This document shows positions 27,065-37,785 of a stretch of 64,000 nt of DNA, piece by piece. The notes under the pieces were generated by a model. The model was not told where the DNA came from. It saw only the letters and a program-made list of their open reading frames with translations, and did no database searches. The DNA is from JAUIIK01 sp963745675 (lineage in GTDB: Bacteria; Chloroflexota; Chloroflexia; Thermomicrobiales; CFX8): contig CAVUYM010000027.1 of NCBI GenBank assembly GCA_963745675.1, positions 248,001 to 312,000 of the forward strand, read 5' to 3'. Made by a program: the position numbers and the translations under genes. Position 1 is the stretch's first letter; every line of letters begins with the position of its first letter.

Positions 27065-27700
27065 ATGCCTGCATTTATCGACCCAACAAAGTGCAATCGC
27101 AACTGGGATCAATGTTTTCCGGCACGTGTTTGCCCGGAATCCGCACTGACATTTTCTGATGATCACTGGGGTGTCGATCGACTCGGCTCAGTGCGGCGAA
27201 TGTCCTGGTCCTTGTGTCAACTTCTGCGACGGCTACGCGATCATGTACGATCGCAATCCGGAAACGTTCGATATCATGCGACGCCAGGTCCTCGACGGAC
27301 TCTCAGAGTCGGAGGCGTTGAAGCCCGTCAAGCACTCGAGGCGGCTGAAGCCGAAAAGAAATCCAGCGCAAGCGCCGTACTCGAAGTAACGATGGATAAC
27401 TTCGTCGCGGAAGTCATGAAGCGGAGGTGCCAGTCGTCGCGGATTTCTGGGCGCCTTGGTGCGGTCCCTGCAAGGCGATGGCGCCGATCTTCGAAGATCT
27501 CGCGGCACAATACAGCCGCGCGTAAAGTTCGTAAAGATCAACACCGAAGAAGAACCGCAGCTCGCCGCACATTTCCGTATCACAAGCATCCCTACCCTAC
27601 TCGTGTTTCAGGGCGGCCAACTCGTCGATGGCACCGTCGGCGCGCTGCCCCGAGACGCAACTAGAGCAACTGGTCGAGCGAGTAGCGGGACCCGGTAGAG
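27065..27700 (+). CDS. Ferredoxin-like domain followed by thioredoxin, probable fusion, frameshifted
   Basis: The first part (ATG 27065) reads MPAFIDPTKCNRNWDQC with FPARVCPESALTF, and after a shift near 27160 SAQCGECPGPCVNFCDGYAI. This gives seven cysteines in ferredoxin-like spacing, suggesting an iron-sulfur domain. After a second shift near 27320 an Ala/Glu-rich helix (ARQALEAAEAEKKSSAS) leads without a start codon into VLEVTMDNFVAEV, the first strand of thioredoxin, then VVADFWAPWCGPCKAMAP (redox WCGPC), FVKINTEEEPQLA and SIPTLLVFQGGQ. The thioredoxin ends near 27690. The alternative is two genes: one stopping at 27389, the next starting at ATG 27392. I favour a fusion because the thioredoxin strand extends upstream of that ATG. 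Confidence 0.7.
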
Positions 27701-27732
27701 GTTGGCTCGAGGCCGAATCCGGAGCCGGGAAC

Positions 27733-28453
27733 GTGACTCGAGCAACCCTATTTCCGTGTCGCGCCGGACGTGTTCGAACGCTTCCCGGACTACATCGTTG
27801 CTTGCGTCGTTGCGCGTGAATCTGGATACCCGAAGCTGCAACCGGGCGGTTCGATAGATTTGTGCGAGAACGCCGAGATTCGCGCCCGAGCGACCTACGC
27901 AGATCTGGAACTGAAAGCACAAGACCCATTTGCAGCATGGAGAGACGCATTCTCAAACGCAGGTTGGTCGGCAAGCCGATTTCCCGCCTCCGTCGAGGCA
28001 ATTCACAAACGAATTCAGCGCGGTGACGATCTACCTCGCATCAACCCGCTCGTAGATCTATCGAACAGTGCAGTGCTCTACTATGCCGTGCCCGTCGGAA
28101 CGCACGATATCGACACATTGTGGTGAATCCGCTTGAAGTGCGCTTGGCACGTGATGACGATGTCTTCATCGCGATGAACGGCGACCGAGAAATCCTGATC
28201 CAGGAGAAATCGTCTACGCGGTTGGTTCTGACATTCGCACCCGTAGATGGGTCTGGAGGCAGGGCGAAACGGTCTCGTCTCCGGCGACGCGACGAATCTG
28301 ATTTTTCCGATTGACGGATTCGCAAGCCGAACGAACGACGCTGTTCTCGCCGCCCAGAACTATCTGGCGAAGATCTGTGAAACTGAATTCGGCGCACGCG
28401 TCGAATCGGCACTGATCACCGCCGCAAACCCTGAACTAGTGCTCGAAAGCTAG
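27733..28453 (+). CDS. B3/B4 domain protein (tRNA-synthetase editing-domain-like), frameshifted
   Basis: Related to the B3/B4 editing domain of phenylalanyl-tRNA synthetase beta chain found as free-standing proteins of about 230 residues; possible trans-editing of mischarged tRNA, not proven. The longest segment reads FPDYIVACVVARESGY, DLSNSAVLYYAVPVGTHDIDTL, then in another frame NPLEVRLARDDDVFI, and finally FPIDGFASRTNDAVLAAQNYL to the stop at 28453. Breaks lie near 27760, 28126 and 28210-28270. GTG at 27733 follows GGAGCCGGGAAC. It overlaps the convergent peptidase gene by four bases. Confidence 0.72.
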
Positions 28454-29601
28454 CTCGTCATTATCAAAGATCGTGCGAGCAGGGCCGTGATCAGCGCAGT
28501 TCTCCCGCTAACCTTCTGGATCTCGATATGTTCGGATTCTGCGTGCGCTCCATCGCCAGGACAACCAAGACCGTCGATTGTCGGGATTCCCAATGCGGCG
28601 GTGAAGTTGCCGTCAGAACCGCCACCCGTCGAAGACTCGAATACCTCCTGGCCAATCGAGGCGGCAATCTCCCGTGCTCGGGCAAAAGCGTCCAGGACAT
28701 GCGGTGAACGTTCCATCGGGGGGCGATTAAGTTCTCCTTCAACCTGGACAGAGGCGCCTTCTAACATCGGCGAAGCGGATTGGATGAGAGGGACGAGGCG
28801 ATCCGCCTCCGCCAGGGTTTCGACACGAAGATCAATAAGGGCGGTAGCTTCAGCTGCAACAACGTTGCGTTTCGTCCCCCCTGAAATCACGCCGACGTTC
28901 ACCGTCGTACCCTGAGCGTAGTCAGTCAGGCTGTGCAGCCATTGAATTTGACGGGCCAGCTCTTCAATGGCACTAACACCGCTGGCGTGGTCCGCTCCTG
29001 CATGAGCGGCTTTGCCCGTTACCGTCATCGTGAACATCCCGACGCCCTTGCGTTGTGTCTTCAGAGCATCATTTGGCGGCACTGGCGGTTCGAGACAAAG
29101 AACTGTAGATGACTCCCTGGCCAAGGATTCGATATAGCTGGCGCGAAACCGGTGAGCCAACCTCTTCCTCCGTATTGATAAGCCAGACGATCGGACGACC
29201 AAACGCATCGAGATCCCGAAGGATGTCGATTGCGGTGAGCATCATCGCAACGGACGCCTTCATGTCGTAGATGCCCGGTCCGCGCCCTTGCTGTCATCGA
29301 TTTCGCACGGGATGCGATCGAGCGTGCCGACAGGCCAGACGGTATCAATATGCGTCATGACGAAGAGCGGTTTCCGATCGTTGCCCGGCCAGCGAGCGAC
29401 GAGCAAATCTCCAAACTCAGACTGCGCAATACGTTCGACGGATCCGCCGCGCTGTCGAATCTGCTCATCAAGAAAATCAACGAGGCGGTCAACGGCCTGT
29501 TTTTCACTCGAAGGACTCTCGAACTCCACGATCTTCCGTAGGAATTCTAGCGTTACTGGGGTAGCGCCTTGCGCTTGCTGTAGAATCGGCGACTCAGTCA
29601 T
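28450..29601 (-). CDS. M20-family zinc peptidase (glutamate carboxypeptidase-like), two frameshifts
   Basis: Metallopeptidase with a di-zinc site. Ligand motifs seen across frames are THIDTVWPVG (His, Asp), GIYDMKASVAMML (bridging Asp), NTEEEVGSP (catalytic Glu and ligand Glu), CLEPPVP, and near the end GDGAHAESEH. The dimerisation domain begins at MTVTGKAAHAGADHASG. Breaks lie near 29290 and 29130. The ATG at 29601 is preceded by AGGAG at good distance, so the longer frame to 29622 is not used. The substrate is probably a peptide or N-acyl amino acid; the carboxypeptidase G2-like pattern is suggestive only. Confidence 0.85.
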
Positions 29602-29648
29602 GACTTCTCCTGGTTCCAGCACTTGGCCTGTGCGGTCAGCTACGCACG

Positions 29649-29985
29649 CTAGTCATTCTCGCGCGCGCGGCGTTGGCGATAGTATTTGCGGCTCTTCGGG
29701 ATAGGACGTGATTCTTCCGCGGCAAACTCGGCTGCACGTTGGGAGGCTGCAGATTGAAGATCATCTTGCAACTCCATAAGCTCATCATAAACACGGATAT
29801 TTGCGTGCGCTACCGGAGTCCGCGAAAGCAGCCCGACAATCTGAGACAAGGGAAGCCTGGGCGCGGTCAGCACCCGGTTCTGATGCGCGCTTGATCATCG
29901 TGTCGACAAGTTCAAGCGTTTCTGTACGGGCGTCGCGTTCCATCAACTGCCCTCGAATTTGAACCAATCCGTCACGAACATTCAT
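29649..29985 (-). CDS. Small charged helical protein of unknown function, one frameshift
   Basis: The first half (ATG 29985) reads VRDGLVQIRGQLMERDARTE with ETLELVDTMIKRA. Near 29848 the frame changes and continues LSQIVGLLSRTPVAHANIRVYDELMELQDDLQ to a basic tail rich in Arg. The joined protein would be about 111 residues, mostly helical and charged, without membrane segments or cysteine motifs. I do not recognise it. It lies just upstream of the M20 peptidase gene on the same strand and may be co-transcribed with it. Confidence 0.5.
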
Positions 29986-30027
29986 GGTCAGGAACTCCTA
30001 TGTTTGCGTTCGAATGCCTCCGCAAGC

Positions 30028-30375
30028 CTACCGCCTCTCTTCAGGATTGTCTTCCATCGGTGGAATCCAGAGATGACGATCGAGGTCTACACGGTATTCG
30101 TCCGAAAAAGTCACGCCTTCATCTTCAAGAAGATGGCGCATAACATCGGGATGACCCCAGCTCCAGCCTCCCGAAAATTCTCCATACCTGTTCACGACAC
30201 GATGAGCATGCTGACCGACATCTTCGGGACACGAATGGAGCGCCCAACCGACCATGCGCGCCGCACGACGATTACCCAGAACCGCCGCAATCGTTCCGTA
30301 CGTCGTCACTTTTCCAGGCGGAATGCTGACGACAATTTCCCAAACGCGCTCCGGAAACGAACGTTCAGGCTCCAT
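30028..30375 (-). CDS. Alkyltransferase-like protein (ATL), O6-alkylguanine recognition
   Basis: Resembles the DNA-binding domain of O6-methylguanine-DNA methyltransferase: FPERVWEIVVSIPPGKVTTYG, then IAAVLGNRRAARMVGWAL with the arginine-finger and winged-helix residues. At the active site the usual PCHR is replaced by HAHRVVN, so the acceptor cysteine is absent. Such ATL proteins bind alkylated guanine and hand it to nucleotide-excision repair, which fits with uvrA and pcrA in the same window. ATG 30375 gives 115 residues; a GTG four codons earlier is possible. Divergent from secA. Confidence 0.85.
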   Translation of the reverse strand: MEPERSFPERVWEIVVSIPPGKVTTYGTIAAVLGNRRAARMVGWALHSCPEDVGQHAHRVVNRYGEFSGGWSWGHPDVMRHLLEDEGVTFSDEYRVDLDRHLWIPPMEDNPEERR

Positions 30376-30602
30376 CGTACATTGCACTCATCCATCGACT
30401 CTGCCAACCCGATATTCTGGATTCCTTCGGAGAACAAATATAGCCAGCCGAACGACCAACAGGTCACTTTAGCCCGTCACTTCGGCCCTGAACGGCTATT
30501 GTAAACTTCAATATCGGCGTCGAGCAGCGCGACGGACTGTGCTGCCCGTTCGTTCTATGCATTACGAGCGCCACGTTTTCGAAATTTGAGGACCTTACAG
30601 AC

Positions 30603-33190
30603 ATGCGAAAACTACTAAGCAAAATCCTGGGCAGTCCAAACGCCCGTGAACTCGATCGCCTGCGAACCATCGCCGATGAAGTTAATGCACTCGCCAGACG
30701 AATATGCAGCGATGAGCTGACGAACGAGCTACGTGAAATGACTCCGAAGTTACGCGGAGAACTGGAAACAGGCATCGAACTCGACGACATTCTGCCGGAC
30801 GCATTCGCTGCCGCGCGAGAGGTTGCGTGGAGAACGCTCCAGCAGCGCCCATACGATGTCCAGGTGATGGGCGGGGTCGCGCTGCACGAAGGCAAGGTCG
30901 CGGAGATGAAGACCGGTGAAGGAAAAACCCTCACCGCGACTCTGCCCATGTACCTCAACGCCCTGGAAGGCAAAGGGGCGCACCTCGTAACGGTCAACGA
31001 CTACCTCGCAAAGCGCGACACGCAGTGGATGGGCCAGATCTATCACGCTCTCGGTCTCACCGTTGGCTGTATCCAGCATGAGAGCGGATTGCAATTCGAT
31101 CCTGACTATGAGGGCGAAGACGAGCGATCGCAACATTTGCGACCCGTCTCGCGGCGAGATGCCTACGCATGCGACATCACCTACGGCACCAACAATGAGT
31201 TCGGGTTTGACTACCTTCGCGACAATATGGCGCCTGATCTCGAGCGAACGGTCCAGCGCGGCCTCCACTACTGCATCGTAGACGAGGTCGACAACATCCT
31301 CATCGACGAAGCCCGCACCCCGCTCATCATTTCCGGGCAGGCTGAAGAAAACGTAGACCGCTACTATCAATTCTCACAGTATGTCCGTCAACTTCGCAAT
31401 GACGTCCACTTCGAGATAGACCTCAAGCGCAAATCTGTCACGCTCACAGAAGACGGTATCGACCGCGTCGAGTCGCTGCTTGGTATTGCCGAGGGCGAGA
31501 CGCTCTACGACGACCGCTACGAGGAGTACACCCACTATCTCGATCAGGCACTCAAGGCGCACGCAATCTTCAAGCGGGATCGCGACTACATCGTGCGTGA
31601 TGGCGAAGTGATCATCATCGATGAATTCACCGGTCGCCAGATGATCGGCCGACGCTTCTCCGAAGGTCTGCACCAATCGATCGAAGCGAAAGAGAACGTC
31701 AGAGTTCAACGAGAAACGGTCACCGAAGCGACCATCACCTTCCAGAACTACTTCAGGCTTTATGACAAACTGGCCGGGATGACAGGGACGGCCGAAACCG
31801 AGGCCGAAGAGCTGTATACCATCTATGGTCTCGACGTCGTCGTTATTCCAACCGACCGCAAAATGATTCGCGAAGATAAAACCGACGTCGTCTATCGGAC
31901 GGAACTCGGCAAATTCAATGCGATCGTCGAAGAGATTCGAAATCAAGTAGCGAGTGGACGACCCGTGCTGGTCGGTACCACTTCAATCGAAAAATCTGAG
32001 TTGCTTTCCGAGATGCTGCGACGAAAAGGCATTCAGCACATGTCCTAAATGCGAAGCAGCACGAGCGCGAAGCTGAGATCGTGGCTTTCGCGGGAGAGCC
32101 AGGTTCAGTGACGATTGCGACGAACATGGCCGGCCGCGGCACCGATATCAAGCTTGGCGACGGCGTTGCAGAAGCTGGCGGACTCCATATTATCGGTACG
32201 GAACGCCACGAATCTAGACGTATCGACAATCAGCTCCGAGGCCGAGCGGGTCGCCAGGGAGATCCGGGCAGCAGCCGGTTCTACCTTTCCCTTGAGGACG
32301 ACCTTATGCGTCGCTTTGCCGGCGATCGCATCGGATCGCTGATGGAACGGCTCGGTGTCGACGATGATATGCCCATCGAACACGGGCTGATATCCAAGAC
32401 AATCGAAAATTCCCAGACGAAGGTTGAAGGCCACAACTTCGACATTCGAAAGCACGTTGTCGAATATGACGATGTGATGAACCGACAGCGCGAAGTCATT
32501 TACGCCCGCCGGAGAGCGATCCTCGAAGGCGACGACATGCGCGATCGAGTACTCGATCATATCCATGGTCAGATCGATGTCATCGTCGACGTTCACTGGC
32601 CCGATGAACGCAGCGCAGTACCAGAGTTCGAGGAGATAATCTCGGCCTATGGAGCCATCGTTCCGATGACGGACCTTGATGTTGCGGACATCGAACACCT
32701 GTCCCGCGAAGAAATCATCGAGCTCTTGATCGACGATGCAGAGAAGCACTACGAGCAGAAGGAAGACGAGATCGGTCACGATCTCATGCGGCGCATAGAA
32801 CGCGCGCTACTGCTGAATGTTATGGATCGATTGTGGCGCGAAAACCTCACTCAGATGGACGACATGCGCCAGGGCGTCGGTCTACAGGCTTACGCGCAGA
32901 AAGATCCTTTGGTCGCCTATAAGACACAGGGCTTTGAAATGTTCCAGGCGCTTCTACGCAATATCGAGTACGACGTTGCCCATCAGATCTACACGATCAA
33001 CGTAGAGCGACGCCCAATCCAGCGCTTGACTCAACCGGTCATGACGAATGCACCGGGCGCGAACGGAGCGGTTTCTTCCGCGGAAACGACAAAGATGAAC
33101 AAAGTGGGGCGCAACGACCCCTGCCCCTGTGGAAGCGGCAAGAAATACAAACACTGTCATGGCAGACGAGGTTTGGTTACGGCCGACTAG
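30603..33190 (+). CDS. secA: Preprotein translocase ATPase SecA, one frameshift
   Basis: Motor of the Sec export pathway. Walker A is MKTGEGKTL (residues 102-110), followed by TVNDYLAKRD, FDYLRDNMA, the Walker B VDEVDNILIDEARTPLI and the GTTSIEKSE helicase motif. At 32040-32045 one base is off: the deposited frame stops after HMS, while the next frame reads VLNAKQHEREAEIVA, NMAGRGTDIKL and LRGRAGRQGDPG. The C-terminus carries the zinc SEC-C motif CPCGSGKKYKHCHG. Total length of about 860 residues is normal. SecA is essential, so the break is almost certainly a sequence error. Confidence 0.96.
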
Positions 33191-33494
33191 ACTGGATTCC
33201 CGAATGTTGCAGGAATTGGGTCCTGGTCCGCTGAAGGAGCGATGATCCTAATCGGCTGACCGATTGTTGCGAACGTATCCGGGCTAACACGAGGATACTT
33301 GTTCAACCAAATTGAGAGTGAGTTGCCGTTTTCGCCATTACAAGACGCTCGTTGGGCGTCCTATTGAGGGAATCCAAGTCCGTCCCATAAATTGGATGGA
33401 CCCACTGACACGAGGACCGTCTCTACAACCTTGGCGTATAAAATAGCAACGCCGACTTTCGTTTCATCTGGCGCTATACCATGCCGCTTGTGGA
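33191..33494. other. Non-coding gap between secA and a convergent membrane-protein gene
   Basis: No credible frame or RNA gene. A weak 5-bp hairpin (GACGC/GCGTC around 33343-33359) could help termination but has no T-run. Confidence 0.5.
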
Positions 33495-34355
33495 CTACAT
33501 TTCAGGCTCGTAGCCTTCTAGGTCAAGCATGAGCAAACGCGCCTGCTCAACGACTCCGCACAGCGCGGCTTTTACGTTTTCTCGACGATCAGCGGATAGT
33601 AAGCCGAAGTAGACGACAGCCGTTCCGAGCCCGAGCCAAGCCAGCGCCGCCATCGACTCTTTCGTGGCGTCGGTCGTGGATCCGACCACTCGTGCAAGCG
33701 GATCTGAGATGTGTTCTCGCGCCGCGCTCTGCGACTTTTCTTTCGCCACCCTTAGGGATTCGGGAGCCGACGCTACTTCATGCTCGATTGACACGAGCCC
33801 GTCAGAAACACGAGAGAGGATTCCATCGTCAGTAGCATCTTCTGATTCTCTACCCGGCGTCTCACTCCCAATAAACTGGCTCAGCTTCTTAATGCTTTCA
33901 GATCGGAGATCTTGCCAATCGGCCGTCGGCCCGTCCGACAGATTCGATGCAATGATCTGTTTTCCGAGTGCCTTAACCTGGTTGATGTAGGAATTCCAGG
34001 GTCGCGGCCGACTGGCCGGGACTCGTTCCCTGGCAGCTGAAATTGCCGCGCGAGCATCCACATGGGGAGTTGCTCGCTTTGCCATAGAAACCGAGCTTTG
34101 TCGCGCGGTTTCAATCGCGCTTCGAAGCGGCTCAGCGTCTATTGAAACATCAAGCGTAGATATGGATGGGATAGAGATATTTCCTGATTCGCGTGCACGG
34201 GTCAGGACGGATTGCAATTGCGAAGATCCGACCCTGTTTGATGACCCGCTGTCCTGACCACGACCTAATCCAATAACAATACCGCCAAGCGCGCTCGCGG
34301 CGACAGCGGCGATGGTAACGATCTCGGTATCGGAGAACGCTCGTACTCGATTCAT
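33495..34355 (-). CDS. Unknown membrane protein with N- and C-terminal hydrophobic helices
   Basis: A 286-residue intact protein that I do not recognise. A hydrophobic helix near residues 12-30 (IVTIAAVAASALGGIVIGLG) is followed by about 200 hydrophilic residues rich in Ser, Ala, Glu and Arg, with helical runs such as ESLRVAKEKSQSAAREHISD. A second hydrophobic stretch lies near 237-252 (ALAWLGLGTAVVYFGLL), and the tail is short and acidic. The middle has no cysteines. It would span the membrane twice with the large middle portion on one side. Alone between secA and mnmG, with its own start at ATG 34355. Confidence 0.6.
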   Translation of the reverse strand: MNRVRAFSDTEIVTIAAVAASALGGIVIGLGRGQDSGSSNRVGSSQLQSVLTRARESGNISIPSISTLDVSIDAEPLRSAIETARQSSVSMAKRATPHVDARAAISAARERVPASRPRPWNSYINQVKALGKQIIASNLSDGPTADWQDLRSESIKKLSQFIGSETPGRESEDATDDGILSRVSDGLVSIEHEVASAPESLRVAKEKSQSAAREHISDPLARVVGSTTDATKESMAALAWLGLGTAVVYFGLLSADRRENVKAALCGVVEQARLLMLDLEGYEPEM

Positions 34356-34459
34356 GGCCGCTCCTTCTAAGATGCCCCTAAATACCTGCTCTAACCAATT
34401 GTAACGCCCTGCCCTTACATTGCCCGTTTCTAGGCAACAACCATATACTTCTCAGCAAT

Positions 34460-36505
34460 ATGAGGACGACGCGTCAGGAAAACGATCCAACTTACGATGT
34501 AATCGTCATCGGTGCGGGGCACGCGGGCTGCGAAGCAGCGCTCGCTGCCGCCCGTGTCGGGGCGTCGGTGCTCGTACTAACTCCGAATCTCGATCGCATA
34601 GGTTTCATGCCATGCAACCCCTCGATAGGCGGACCGGCCAAGGGGCATATCGTCGCCGATGTAGACGCTCTCGGCGGGCAGATGGCCGAAGCGATCGACC
34701 GCACGGCACTCCAGATTCGCACGTTGAACACTTCCAAAGGACCAGCAGTCCAGGCCTTGCGTGCCCAGGCCGACAAGGCACTTTATGCGATGGCAATGAA
34801 AGAAGCACTTGAGCATCAGCCTGGCCTGCGAGTAGTTCAGGATTCGGCGCGTACCGTCAGCGTAGATCGAACCGGAAGCCTTCCAAGAAGTATCAGCTGT
34901 AGAAACCGATCTTGGAGTGAAGTATCGCTGTGGTGCGGCGGTTATCACTGCGGGAACCTTTCTTCGCGGTAGCATGATCGCTGGGGAATGGAAGGCCTCA
35001 GGCGGACGAGCCGGAGACGCAGCCAATTCACGCTTGGCAATGTCCATCGGCGACGTTGGCATCCGCCTCAGACGGTTGAAGACAGGCACTCCGCCGCGGA
35101 TAGACGCACGAACGATCAATTTCGATTTAACAGACACGCAACCAGGATCCGACTCTCCACTCTGGTTCTCGGAGGCTGGGCGTCGGGGTGGCCTTCAGCG
35201 TCTCGAACTTCCGCCACTTCCGATCTTTCCATCAGCAACGCACAGGCTGGAGAACGCAGCTTCCCTGCTATTTGATTCATACCGGGGGAAGATGCTCACC
35301 AACTCATTCGAGACAATGTGGACCGGTCCCCAATGTTTAACGGCTCCATTGAAGGCGTGGGGCCGCGATATTGCCCGTCAATCGAGGACAAGATCGTTCG
35401 ATTTCCCAACAAAGCGTCACACGGATTATTCCTGGAACCCGAAGGTTGGCGCACCTATGAAGTCTACGTACAAGGCGCGAACACAAGCTTGCCGGCAGAT
35501 GTTCAGCTCGCTATGCTCCAGACTGTCCCTGCGCTACGAGATGCCCACATCACCCGCTACGGATACGCAGTTGAATACGATGCCATTGAACCAACAGAGT
35601 TAACGCCCTGGTTCGCCTCTAAACGCATCGACGGACTGTTCCTGGCCGGCCAAGTGAACGGAACATCGGGCTACGAAGAAGCGGCGGGGCAAGGACTACT
35701 CGCAGGCGCAAATGCGGCTCGTTTTGTGGCGGGTCAAGAGCCGATGACGCTTGGCAGGGACCAGTCATACATCGGCGTCATGGCCGATGATCTCACGACA
35801 ATGGACTTCATCGAGCCCTATAGCATGCTCACGTCGAGAGCCGAACATCGACTGATTCTGCGTGCCGACAACGCGGATGATCGACTGGGAGACACGGCTT
35901 ACACAGCCGGACTCATCGATTCTCAACGATATAAGCGCGTGCAAGCACGACGATCGCAGATGTCCGTCGCGATCGAAATGCTGGGTGGTGTCTTTCTCAG
36001 CCCAAATAGCAACACGAACCATCTCCTGAATGACTCAGATTTGCCATCCGTGGCTCGAAGCCAGACTGCGGAAGAATACCTGAGACGCCCCGAGGCTGAA
36101 ATGGCAAAGCTGCTGCCGGTACTTCAGGAAATGCACGCATTCGAATTCGCAGAAATGGACTTTTCCGCGGAGGTATTGCAGGCGGTCGATATCAAGGTCA
36201 AGTATCAAGCCTATATCGACAAAGAGCTCCTGCAGATCGATCGAGTACGTGAAATGGAGTCAGCCAGGCTGCCGCTTAACCTCAACTACAAGGACGTGCC
36301 GGGTCTTCGTAACGAAGCCGTAGAAAAACTGAACGGTGTCCAACCAACGACCCTCGGTCAAGCAGGACGAATTCCGGGGGTCACACCCGGTGATATTGCC
36401 GTACTCGCGGTTAGACTTAGAACGGATCAGAAGCGACCGGCGACATCACTGAAATCCGGGAGCAATGATATGTTGAGCAGTAACTCCGTGCTTGAGGAAT
36501 TTTGA
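34460..36505 (+). CDS. mnmG: tRNA uridine-5-carboxymethylaminomethyl modification enzyme MnmG (GidA), frameshifted
   Basis: FAD protein that with MnmE modifies U34 of certain tRNAs. The FAD motif is IVIGAGHAGCEAALAAARVG, then MPCNPSIGGPAKGH. After a shift near 34880 the frame reads AAVITAGTFLRGSM and RLKTGTPPRI. After one or more shifts at 35160-35310 it reads DRSPMFNGSIEGVGPRYCPS, IEDKIVRF, LFLAGQVNGTSGYEEAAGQG and the C-terminal helical domain, ending at 36505. Total length is normal. The partner mnmE is not in this window. It is followed after 12 bases by a phosphoesterase gene. Confidence 0.93.
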
Positions 36506-36517
36506 TTTGCGGTATTC

Positions 36518-37249
36518 ATGCGCGTATTGATGATCTCAGATGTTCATGCGAATCTCGTTGCCCTTGAAACCGTCGTCGCATCTGCTGGCCCCGTTGATGC
36601 AATCTGGAACCTTGGCGACATCGTCGGATATGGCCCCAGACCGGGAGAGTGCATCGACTACATCGTTAGTCTCGACCCGGCAGCATCGCTTATCGGCAAT
36701 CATGACTGGGCGGCAATTGGGCGTTTGCAACTGGACGAATTTAACCCGGTTGCTCGTTTCGCCACCTACTGGACAACGGCGCAGTTGCGCACTGAACACA
36801 TGAACTACCTCGAAGGACTGCCGAATCGGGTCATGGAGGAGCACTGGATGCTCGTTCACGCCAGTCCTCGACATCCTATTTGGGAATATGTTTACACCGC
36901 CAAGATCGCCCAGGAAAATTTTGAGCTTTTTGATAGTCAGGTCTGTTTTCTGGGACACACCCACGTTCAGCTATTCATCACCGAAGCAATGGCGATCAGC
37001 GGGCAGCCGCCGTCTCAACCTCATGACGGAATGGTATTGTCCGTTGCCGAAGAGCGACACATCGTCAATCCCGGCTCAGTGGGCCAACCGCGGGACAACA
37101 ATCCGGATGCGGCCTTCGCAATCTATGATACGGAAACACGGGCTGTAACTTTTCGCCGCGTGCCGTATGATGTGGAGTTGACGCAGCGGCAAATGGACGA
37201 GGCTGGGTTACCGCGCCCACTTATCACACGCCTCGCACTAGGGGTTTGA
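36518..37249 (+). CDS. Calcineurin-type metallophosphoesterase
   Basis: A 243-residue binuclear metallophosphoesterase. All signature motifs are present in order: SDVHANLVAL (DxH), GDIVGYGPRP (GD), IGNHDWA (GNHD), VHASP, and LGHTHVQ (GHTH). It resembles the YfcE/YvnB-like group acting on small phosphodiesters or nucleotides; the physiological substrate is unknown. It starts at ATG 36518, 12 bases after mnmG, so it is probably co-transcribed. Intact. Confidence 0.88.
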   Translation: MRVLMISDVHANLVALETVVASAGPVDAIWNLGDIVGYGPRPGECIDYIVSLDPAASLIGNHDWAAIGRLQLDEFNPVARFATYWTTAQLRTEHMNYLEGLPNRVMEEHWMLVHASPRHPIWEYVYTAKIAQENFELFDSQVCFLGHTHVQLFITEAMAISGQPPSQPHDGMVLSVAEERHIVNPGSVGQPRDNNPDAAFAIYDTETRAVTFRRVPYDVELTQRQMDEAGLPRPLITRLALGV

Positions 37250-37299
37250 TACATTGCGATGACGGCCTGGTGTTGCATCGTAGAAAGTGAATTTCGGTC

Positions 37300-37785
37300 T
37301 TGACCTACAGAAATGTGCTCGTTCCGATTCTCGGCGACAGTTCTGACCAGCAAGCGCTTGAGCTGGCAGCCTCCGTTGCCGAATCTCAAGGCACCCACCT
37401 CAGTCTCATCTATGTCGTTGAAGTTGCGCAAGAATTTCCATTAGAAGCCGATTTACCGCGCGAAATAGAAGCAGCCGAAAGAGCGCTCAACGCAGCATCC
37501 GCCTACGCTTCCAAAGTGTTCAACGGAACTCAGCCGGTCGTCCATCCTGAACTCTTGCAAGCTCGATCTGCCGGCCCCGCCATCGTCGATGAAGCGATCG
37601 AACATCACGCCGACGTAATCGTTATGGCGTTGAGAAATCAACGTAAACACGGTCAATCAACGGTCGGTGAGACCGTACCGTATGTCCTGAAAAACGCGCC
37701 TTGTGAGGTTCTCATCCGCCGCCAACCCGCGAAGAACGGTTTCGAGCGCTGCGATTGGGAGCCAGATATCGAGCAAGACGCATGA
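37300..37785 (+). CDS. Universal stress protein (UspA family)
   Basis: A single-domain Usp of 161 residues with the opening YRNVLVPILGDSSDQQALELA and the C-terminal segment VLKNAPCEVLIRR. The ATP-type GxxGxSG motif is only loosely matched (RNQRKHGQSTVGET), so nucleotide binding is uncertain. A TTG at 37300 is the start. Its stop overlaps the next start (ATGA), coupling it to two TrkA genes. This pairing suggests a role in control of potassium transport, as Usp domains often ride on ion transporters; that is inference. Confidence 0.82.
   Translation: MTYRNVLVPILGDSSDQQALELAASVAESQGTHLSLIYVVEVAQEFPLEADLPREIEAAERALNAASAYASKVFNGTQPVVHPELLQARSAGPAIVDEAIEHHADVIVMALRNQRKHGQSTVGETVPYVLKNAPCEVLIRRQPAKNGFERCDWEPDIEQDA

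Noticed and set aside
30603..33190. Split SecA1/SecA2 genes
   Set aside because: The two halves are complementary parts of one SecA and join by correcting a single base near 32042.
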